From an uncultured Mollicutes bacterium (GTDB taxonomy: Bacteria > Bacillota_I > Bacilli_A > ML615J-28 > CAG-313): DNA of 38,840 nucleotides. A model generated the notes under the pieces. It saw nothing but the letters and a program-made list of their open reading frames with translations. It had not been told where the DNA came from and did not search any database. Shown here one piece after another: positions 32,794 to 38,840 of this stretch. Made by a program: the position numbers and the translations under genes. The stretch spans positions 1 to 38,840 of the forward strand of contig UQAI01000007.1 in NCBI GenBank assembly GCA_900538885.1, written 5' to 3'. Positions within the stretch are counted from its first letter, which is position 1; the number at the start of each line of letters is the position of its first letter.

Positions 32794-34446
32794 TTATTTG
32801 ACATTTATTAGTGTTAAGATTTGGTTTTTACTATCTATATAACTGAAACCACCTAAATCTCGACTATTAAAATTATATACTATTTTAAACTGAATTGATG
32901 AATTTGGTTGACTATTTTCTTTAAAATACTTAACAATTGCTAGTAACTCGTCTCGATTATTAATGGTAAGTTTTGTTGTTAAATCATTGCTTTTATAATA
33001 GTTATTTCCATAATAATCAAAATTAGCATCACATATTAGACTTTGATAATTAGTTCCTGTATATTTTTTTTGCATTGTTTCTTCATTTATTAAAAAGAAT
33101 TCATATGACAATATTTCATATTGATTATTAATAATTGGGTTATCTGATGTAGCATCAAGTATATACCATTTGTTATTCACAAAAACTTTATTCCAGGCAT
33201 GACCTGCACCATTCGGGTTAGCAGTTTGATAACCTGTGACTTGTACACATGGAATTCCCTCTATATTTAATAAAATAGTAACAGCTTTGCTAATTCCTTC
33301 ACACACAGCTATTTTATCAAGAAACACGCCTTCTAAGTAAAAGCCATTATAACTTTTTAGTTCAGATGATGATGCTGTAAATACTCTTTCATACAAATCA
33401 TTATCGTATGTAACATTTAGAATTACCCAGTCATGTATGGCTTTAATCTTTTGAATTTCACTCATATTGTCAGATACAATATTCCTTAATACATCTTTTG
33501 CTCTTTCATATATGACCTCAGCCATAGATCCTTCAACTGGTAGCGGTTTAACTCTTCTTTCTAAGCAATAAAATAATTGATCAGAGGTTGTTACTTCATA
33601 ACTGTATAAACTACTATTTATTTTAAAATCATCAAAAGTGTCACTTCTTGTTTTTGAGTTGCTAATAAAATTTAGACTAGTCAATTGAACAGTATTTTGG
33701 TCTACAGCACTTTTGCTTGGTAAATCTTCGTAAGTGAATTGAGCATTAAATTCACCATTTCCAGCTAATTTAACTGATACTTTATAACTAGTTCCTATGT
33801 CATATTTAGTTTTCACTTCATTTAATAATTCATTTAAATCTGTTACTTCAAATTTTAATATACATGTAAACTCTTGTAACCTATTTAAAATTACTGAATG
33901 ATAAACTAGCGCTAGTTCGTTAATATTTTGTACTTCATATTGTTTGGTTTTGTCATAGTCAAATGTAATTAGATCTAAGTCAATATAATTTAAACCTTTA
34001 ATTATTTGTTTTTCTGTATAGTGACAGCGATTGCATTCTCGTTCTTCATAGCCATCTTCAATGATTGTAGCTTCTTTAACTATTTTCCACTTATCAAAAC
34101 TATGACCAAGTGGTGGAGTTTCCTCTTTTTTCTCGGCATCACACTCTGTACAATTACTAATAACATAACCACATGTTGTACATGTTGCATCTATTGTCTT
34201 TGTAATCTTATAATCATGATCTAATTTAGGAATCACAATTTCTCTTTGATCATTGCATTTTGAGCAAATTTCTATTCTTTTACCATTTGTTGTACAAGTC
34301 GCTGGAATAATTGTTTCAATATATTCATGTTCACATTTATTGATTCCAAATAAATCATTAATAAAATCAAGGGCTTTACATGAAGTGGTAAATAACATCA
34401 AAATTACTAATATTAATAAATATCCTTTTTTCAGTATTTTTTTCAT
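32794..34446 (-). CDS. Lipoprotein with Cys-rich repeats and transglutaminase-like protease domain
   Basis: About 550 residues from ATG 34446, which starts a lipoprotein signal peptide (LFTTSC, lipid Cys23) 4 nt after AAGGAG (34451-34456). Residues about 37-150 hold three ~35-residue units with paired cysteines (ATCTTNGKRIEICSKCND type), common on surface proteins of gut Firmicutes. The transglutaminase-like core is at about 325-435, with Cys382 (AVCEGIS), His416 (GAGHAWNKV) and Asp431 (LDATSD) as the triad. Such domains usually act as cysteine proteases or peptide-bond enzymes on the cell surface; the substrate is unknown. The gene starts 83 nt downstream of hydA, behind a long hairpin. Confidence 0.87.
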   Translation of the reverse strand: MKKILKKGYLLILVILMLFTTSCKALDFINDLFGINKCEHEYIETIIPATCTTNGKRIEICSKCNDQREIVIPKLDHDYKITKTIDATCTTCGYVISNCTECDAEKKEETPPLGHSFDKWKIVKEATIIEDGYEERECNRCHYTEKQIIKGLNYIDLDLITFDYDKTKQYEVQNINELALVYHSVILNRLQEFTCILKFEVTDLNELLNEVKTKYDIGTSYKVSVKLAGNGEFNAQFTYEDLPSKSAVDQNTVQLTSLNFISNSKTRSDTFDDFKINSSLYSYEVTTSDQLFYCLERRVKPLPVEGSMAEVIYERAKDVLRNIVSDNMSEIQKIKAIHDWVILNVTYDNDLYERVFTASSSELKSYNGFYLEGVFLDKIAVCEGISKAVTILLNIEGIPCVQVTGYQTANPNGAGHAWNKVFVNNKWYILDATSDNPIINNQYEILSYEFFLINEETMQKKYTGTNYQSLICDANFDYYGNNYYKSNDLTTKLTINNRDELLAIVKYFKENSQPNSSIQFKIVYNFNSRDLGGFSYIDSKNQILTLINVK

Positions 34447-34464
34447 AAAACTCCTTTTAAGAAA

Positions 34465-34515
34465 ACGCCTACTTATTAAAGTGCCCATTTATTGTTCACT
34501 CTATATAGTAGGCGT
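34465..34515 (-). terminator. Long-loop hairpin between hydA and the transglutaminase lipoprotein gene
   Basis: ACGCCTACT (34465-34473) pairs with AGTAGGCGT (34507-34515) around a 33-nt loop that itself has AGTG/CACT. On the minus strand TTTTCTT follows, then the ribosome binding site of the next gene. It may be a weak hydrogenase-operon terminator or a leader hairpin for the next gene. Confidence 0.6.
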
Positions 34516-34528
34516 AATCATTATTTAA

Positions 34529-36298
34529 TTATTTTTCTGGGAATCTTTCTCTTGAAGCATATGTAGTATGTAATAATTCATGTGCTTTATGAGAATTAGG
34601 TTCACCTAAATATTCTTTATAAAGTTGTTGTATTTGTTTGTTATTATGTGATTGACGAACATTTTGTCTTTCATCTTCACTATATAATGCAGAAGCACGT
34701 TTTTCACAATATGTATCTAAAATATTATTTTCTTCATTTGGTAAGAAGCATGGTTTAACATATGGTTGACCACCACCATTGATACATCCACCAGGACAAC
34801 CCATGATTTCAATAAATGTATAAGGGCTCTTGCCAGCACGAATATCATCCATTAATACTTTAGCATTTCTCATGCCTGATGCTACAGCAACTTTAAGTTC
34901 TGTACCATTAATTTCAATTGTAGCTTCTTTTAAACCTTTCATACCACGAACAGCTGTAAATTCAATTGGCTTATGTTCTTTATTTGTTAAAACATAATAT
35001 GCTGTACGTAATGCGGCTTCCATAACACCACCAGTAGTACCGAAGATAACACCAGCACCTGTGTATTCACCCATAATGTCTTGATCATATTCTTCATCTG
35101 GAAGTTTACTGAAATTAATACCACTACGTTTAATTAATTTAGCTAATTCTCTAGTTGTTAAAACAGCATCAACGTCTTTAATTCCATCTTTTTGAAGTTG
35201 TGGACGTTCTTTTTCATATTTTTTAGCTGTACAAGGCATAATTGAAACAACATAAATATCACGTGGATCAAGTCCCATTTTTTCTGCAAAGTAACTCTTA
35301 ATAATAGCACCTTGCATTTCATGAGGTGATTTACAACTTGATAAATGATCAAGTTGATCTCCATAATAATATTCTGCATAGTTAACCCAACCAGGTGAAC
35401 ATGAAGTAATCATTGGTAATACACCTTTAGAGTTAATTCTTGATAATAATTCTGTTGCTTCTTCCATAATTGTTAAGTCAGCACCAAAATCTGTATCATA
35501 TACTTTATTAAATCCTAATCTACGTAATGCGGCTACCATTTTACCTGTAACTGGTGTACCAATTGGATAACCAAATTCTTCACCTAATGTAGCACGAATA
35601 GCAGGAGCAGTTTGAACAACTAAATATTTACCTGCTCTTCTTGCATCATCAACTTTATCAATTTCTGATTTTTCCATTAATGCGCCTGTAGGACAAACGT
35701 TAACGCATTGTCCACATAAGATACATGGACTTTCAGCAAAACTTCTATTTGCAGCTGGAGAAACAATAGTAGCAAAACCACGTTTTTCGAATCCTAGAAT
35801 ACCAGTACCATGTGCTGCGACACAACGGCTTACACAACGACCACATAGAATACATTTAGAAGTGTCGCGAATGATTGATGGAGATAATTCATCAATTGTA
35901 ACAGGAGTTTTACTGCCAATAAATTTATTTTCTCTTGCACCTACAAGTGATGCTACATGTAATAATTCACATTTGCCATTTTTATCACATTGTTGACAAT
36001 TAAATGAATGGTTAGAAAGAATTAATTCAACACTTGCACGTCTTGCAGCAACAGCTTTAGGCGTTGAAATTTTAATCTCCATACCTTCAGAAATAGGATA
36101 AACGCAAGATGCAACTAATCCTCTTGCACCAGTTGCTTCTACTAAACAAACACGACAAGAAGCTAAACTACATTCACCATGATTATAAGCACAAAGTGAT
36201 GGGATTTCGTATCCACATTCTTTAGCTGCTTCTAATATTGTTAAGCCTTCTTCTACTTGATAAGCTTGACCTTCAATTTTAATATTAATTTTTGCCAT
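34529..36298 (-). CDS. hydA: [FeFe] hydrogenase catalytic subunit HydA of a trimeric NAD-linked enzyme
   Basis: A 589-residue subunit that reduces protons to H2. Domains in order: [2Fe-2S] (C36, C48, C51, C65); His-Cys [4Fe-4S] (H97, C101, C104, C110); two ferredoxin clusters (C149/152/155/159 and C192/195/198/202); H-cluster domain with L1 TSCSPGW (298-304), L2 MPCTAKKYE (C356) and L3 EIMGCPGGCINGGGQP (C501, C505); a C-terminal small-subunit-like tail. L1 has Ser301 where CpI-type enzymes have a second Cys, a variant I believe also occurs in HndD/HydA-type multimeric enzymes. The maturases HydEFG are not in the window. RBS AGGAG lies upstream. Third gene of hydCBA. Confidence 0.95.
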   Translation of the reverse strand: MAKINIKIEGQAYQVEEGLTILEAAKECGYEIPSLCAYNHGECSLASCRVCLVEATGARGLVASCVYPISEGMEIKISTPKAVAARRASVELILSNHSFNCQQCDKNGKCELLHVASLVGARENKFIGSKTPVTIDELSPSIIRDTSKCILCGRCVSRCVAAHGTGILGFEKRGFATIVSPAANRSFAESPCILCGQCVNVCPTGALMEKSEIDKVDDARRAGKYLVVQTAPAIRATLGEEFGYPIGTPVTGKMVAALRRLGFNKVYDTDFGADLTIMEEATELLSRINSKGVLPMITSCSPGWVNYAEYYYGDQLDHLSSCKSPHEMQGAIIKSYFAEKMGLDPRDIYVVSIMPCTAKKYEKERPQLQKDGIKDVDAVLTTRELAKLIKRSGINFSKLPDEEYDQDIMGEYTGAGVIFGTTGGVMEAALRTAYYVLTNKEHKPIEFTAVRGMKGLKEATIEINGTELKVAVASGMRNAKVLMDDIRAGKSPYTFIEIMGCPGGCINGGGQPYVKPCFLPNEENNILDTYCEKRASALYSEDERQNVRQSHNNKQIQQLYKEYLGEPNSHKAHELLHTTYASRERFPEK

Positions 36299-36310
36299 AC
36301 ATCTACACTC

Positions 36311-38176
36311 CTATTTCTTAATTATTGCTTTAAATGGACATGATGCTAAGCATAATCCACATTTAATACATTTAGCTTGATCAATAACATATGGTTCTTT
36401 ACCAGGAACACCAGAGATTGCATTAACTGGACAATTTCTAGCACATTTAGAACATTTCTTACATGATTCTGGAATGATATGATATTGAGTTAATTTCTTA
36501 CAAATGTGAGCAGGACACTTCTTATCAACAATGTGAGCTAGATATTCATCTTTAAATTGTCTCATTGTAGATACGATTGGGTTAGCAGCTGTTTGACCCA
36601 AACCACATAGTGAGTTAGAAGCAACAGTAGTAGCAAGTTCTTCTAATTCGTGTAAGTCATTCATTGTACCTTTACCTTCAGTAATCTTTGTTAAAATTTC
36701 AAGCATACGTTTTGTACCAATACGACATGGAGAACATTTACCACATGATTCATCACAAATAAATTCCATATAGAATTTAGCAACGTCAACCATACAGTTA
36801 TCTTCATCCATAACGATTGCACCACCAGAACCCATCATAGAGCCTAATGCAACTAAATTATCATAGTCAATAGGAGTATCAAGATCTTTGGCAGTTAAAC
36901 ATCCACCAGAAGGTCCACCTGTTTGAATAGCTTTAAATGCTTTATTGTGAGGAATACCACCACCGATATCGTAAATTAACTCACGAAGTGTAGTACCCAT
37001 AGGAATTTCAACTAGACCAACATTATTAACTTTACCGCCTAATGCAAATACTTTAGTACCTTTAGATTTTTCAGTACCATATTGTGCAAATTTATCTGCA
37101 CCTTCTCTTAAGATAAATGGTACACATGCTAATGTTTCAACGTTATTGATAATTGTTGGTTTATCCCATAAACCTTTTACAGCTGGGAATGGAGGTCTTG
37201 GACGTGGCATACCACGTTTACCTTCAATTGAGTTTAGTAATGCAGTCTCTTCACCACAAACGAATGCACCTGCACCTAAACGAATATGAACACGGAAGTT
37301 AAATCCACTTCCTAAAATATTATCACCTAATAAGCCAATTTCTTCAGCTTCTTCAATTGCTTTACGAAGTCTTTCAACAGCAATTGGATATTCGGCACGT
37401 ACATAGAAATAACCATTTGATGCACCAATAGCATAACCTGCAATTACCATACCTTCGATTACTGCAAGTGGGTTACCTTCTAAGATTGAACGGTCCATAA
37501 ATGCACCTGGGTCGCCTTCGTCACCATTACATACAACATATTTTTCATCATTTTGTTGATTATATGCAAATTGCCATTTTCTACCTGTAGGGAAACCACC
37601 GCCGCCACGGCCACGTAGACCTGATTTTAAGATTTCATCGATAACTTCTTGTCTCGACATATGAAGAGCTCTTTGTAAGCCTTGATATGCTCCATAACCT
37701 AATGCTTCTTCTATACATTCAGGGTTAATAACGCCACATCCATGTAGGGCTAAACGAACTTGCTTTTTGTAGAAGTTGATTTCATCTTGTTTTTGAATTC
37801 TTGCTTGAGTTACTGGATCAATATAAAGTAATCTTTCAACTACTTGATGATTGATAATATCTGAAGTCATAATTTCTTCAACATCTTCTACCTTTACACC
37901 ACGATATAGTGTATCTTCTGGGAAGATTTTAACGAATGGGCCTTGAGAACAGAATCCAAAACATCCAACTTTGTTTGCAGTTACTTTATCGCTTAAACCA
38001 CGTGCTTCAATTTCTTTCTGGAATTTTGCAAGAATTTCAGCAGAGTTACTTGATAAACATCCTGTACCACCACAAATAACGATTGCACGTTTGCCGTTAG
38101 TACCAGCAAATTTTTCATCTAAACTAGTTGTGCACTTTTTAATTGTTGCATTTAATTCTTTTTCATTTTTAATCAT
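36311..38176 (-). CDS. hydB: NADH-binding flavoprotein subunit HydB of the [FeFe] hydrogenase
   Basis: A 621-residue NuoF-like subunit. An N-terminal thioredoxin-like [2Fe-2S] domain (C35, C40, C72, C76) precedes the FMN/NADH core: GLRGRGGGGFPTGRKW (186-201), NGDEGDPGAFMDR (217-229), GAGAFVCGEETAL. The [4Fe-4S] ligands are C478, C481, C484 (SCGKCSPCRIGT) and C524. The C-terminus adds two ferredoxin clusters (C572/575/578/582; C603/606/609/613). This layout is that of HydB in NADH-dependent or electron-bifurcating hydrogenases. CPAHIC (554-559) could be a metal site. Its ATG shares one base with the hydC stop, and GGAGGTG lies upstream. Confidence 0.95.
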   Translation of the reverse strand: MIKNEKELNATIKKCTTSLDEKFAGTNGKRAIVICGGTGCLSSNSAEILAKFQKEIEARGLSDKVTANKVGCFGFCSQGPFVKIFPEDTLYRGVKVEDVEEIMTSDIINHQVVERLLYIDPVTQARIQKQDEINFYKKQVRLALHGCGVINPECIEEALGYGAYQGLQRALHMSRQEVIDEILKSGLRGRGGGGFPTGRKWQFAYNQQNDEKYVVCNGDEGDPGAFMDRSILEGNPLAVIEGMVIAGYAIGASNGYFYVRAEYPIAVERLRKAIEEAEEIGLLGDNILGSGFNFRVHIRLGAGAFVCGEETALLNSIEGKRGMPRPRPPFPAVKGLWDKPTIINNVETLACVPFILREGADKFAQYGTEKSKGTKVFALGGKVNNVGLVEIPMGTTLRELIYDIGGGIPHNKAFKAIQTGGPSGGCLTAKDLDTPIDYDNLVALGSMMGSGGAIVMDEDNCMVDVAKFYMEFICDESCGKCSPCRIGTKRMLEILTKITEGKGTMNDLHELEELATTVASNSLCGLGQTAANPIVSTMRQFKDEYLAHIVDKKCPAHICKKLTQYHIIPESCKKCSKCARNCPVNAISGVPGKEPYVIDQAKCIKCGLCLASCPFKAIIKK

Positions 38177-38664
38177 TAGTTTGCACCTCCTAATTTACGG
38201 TATTCTTCAATAATGCCAGCAACTTGGTTAACAGCTACTTTTGGATATACTTTGCCATTGATTGAAAGGGCAGGAGCGATACCACATGCACCAATACAAC
38301 GAAGAGCATCAAGGGTGAATAAGCCATCAGCTGATGTTTCACCTGGTTTAATGTTTAAAAGCTCAGAGAACTTGTCAATAACTTGTTGAGAACCTTTAAC
38401 ATAACATGCAGTTCCTAAACATACACCAATAACATATTTTCCTTTTGGATTTAAAGAAAAGAATGAATAGAATGTTACAACACCATAAATTTCAGCAACA
38501 GGAATTCCAGTTTTTTCTGAAATTAATTCTTGAACTTCAAGTGGAATGTAACCATACTCACGTTGTATATCACTTAAGATCATCATAAGTGGAGTATTTT
38601 CATTTTCGTATCTTGCGATAATACTTTCGATTTGCTTTACAGCATTTGCGCTTAAATGAGCCAT
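38176..38664 (-). CDS. hydC: NuoE-like [2Fe-2S] subunit HydC of the [FeFe] hydrogenase
   Basis: A 162-residue thioredoxin-like ferredoxin. The N-terminal helical part (AHLSANAVKQIESIIARY, LMMILSDIQREYGYIP, GIPVAEIYGVVTFYSFF) and cluster ligands C82, C87, C123 and C127 match NuoE/HydC. It passes electrons from the HydB flavin. The start at 38664 is 5 nt after GGAGG; an earlier in-frame ATG (38676) overlaps that site and is not used. First gene of the operon, with an extended -10 promoter upstream. Confidence 0.95.
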   Translation of the reverse strand: MAHLSANAVKQIESIIARYENENTPLMMILSDIQREYGYIPLEVQELISEKTGIPVAEIYGVVTFYSFFSLNPKGKYVIGVCLGTACYVKGSQQVIDKFSELLNIKPGETSADGLFTLDALRCIGACGIAPALSINGKVYPKVAVNQVAGIIEEYRKLGGAN

Positions 38665-38676
38665 ATTAACCTCCAT

Positions 38677-38840
38677 ATTTTAATACAAATTTTATAAATT
38701 CGCTCTTACGTATTATATCAAAAAAATGCATTTTTTGCAAGTTATATAATTAGTAGTTTTTACCAATTAGTTTTTTTTATTTAAATTATTCATGAGGTGT
38801 TCCTTATTTTCGATAAAAATACATACCTTTACATTAAAAC
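38677..38840. other. Upstream region of the hyd operon
   Basis: Non-coding, AT-rich. Apart from the promoter at 38712-38740 I see nothing definite in it. Confidence 0.5.
38712..38740 (-). promoter_or_regulatory. Promoter of hydCBA
   Basis: Minus-strand TTGCAA (38740-38735), 17-nt spacer, TATAAT (38717-38712) with an extended -10 (TGATATAAT). The -35/-10 pair equals that of the V-ATPase operon. Confidence 0.78.

Noticed and set aside
37971..38213. 80-codon plus-strand frame opposite hydB/hydC
   Set aside because: It is antisense to conserved cluster-binding sequence and is a chance open frame.
1..38840. Mycoplasma code (UGA as Trp)
   Set aside because: Trp is encoded by TGG in conserved proteins, and TGA is the natural stop of the acetyltransferase and ntpF genes.

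Overview
The window is AT-rich bacterial DNA (intergenic parts are close to 20% G+C). Trp is encoded by TGG and TGA is used as a stop (chloramphenicol-acetyltransferase-like gene, ntpF), so this is the standard bacterial code and not the Mycoplasma/Spiroplasma code. Lipoprotein signal peptides, strong GGAGG-type ribosome binding sites, TTGACA/TATAAT promoters, a V-type ATPase in place of a visible F-type one, and a trimeric NAD-linked [FeFe] hydrogenase suggest an anaerobic, fermentative, low-GC member of the Bacillota/Mycoplasmatota border (Acholeplasma-, Izemoplasma-, RF39- or Erysipelotrichia-like). That placement is an inference. All recognised genes except pepT lie on the minus strand. 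No tRNA, rRNA, transposase or CRISPR array is visible.

Layout: 1-516 is non-coding and holds a small GC-rich structured island (364-455). 517-1868 is a two-gene operon (CatA-type acetyltransferase and a flavin oxidoreductase). 2027-3344 is marR-degV, with a 29-bp palindromic operator at its promoter, divergent from pepT (3470-4693). 4806-9080 encodes a giant surface lipoprotein. 9240-10529 encodes a DUF4143-type ATPase whose promoter is preceded by four 23-bp direct repeats. 10723-19084 is a nine-gene V-ATPase operon in the order of the Enterococcus hirae ntp operon, next to ktrA-ktrB (19192-21187). The c-ring subunit keeps all five residues that bind Na+ in E. hirae, which points to a sodium cycle coupled to K+ uptake.

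21347-24363 holds a polytopic membrane protein and a CrtI-like FAD oxidoreductase. 24485-27557 is a three-gene unit: ECF sigma factor, single-span membrane protein (probable anti-sigma) and exported subtilase-like protein. The 774-bp gap upstream of it (27558-28331) is unusually structured: a perfect inverted repeat at the sigma promoter, a 188-bp imperfect palindrome, and three 103-106-bp tandem repeats. 28332-31831 encodes a membrane protein and a 920-residue surface lipoprotein carrying a 5'-nucleotidase-type phosphoesterase. 31903-32677 encodes a cupin and a small PH-like membrane protein. 32794-34446 encodes a transglutaminase-domain lipoprotein. 34529-38664 is hydC-hydB-hydA, which would reoxidise NADH (possibly with reduced ferredoxin) and release H2.

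Taken together the genes describe a fermenter that disposes of reductant as H2, uses ATP to pump Na+ (or makes ATP from a Na+ gradient), takes up K+, uses peptides, and displays large lipoproteins.
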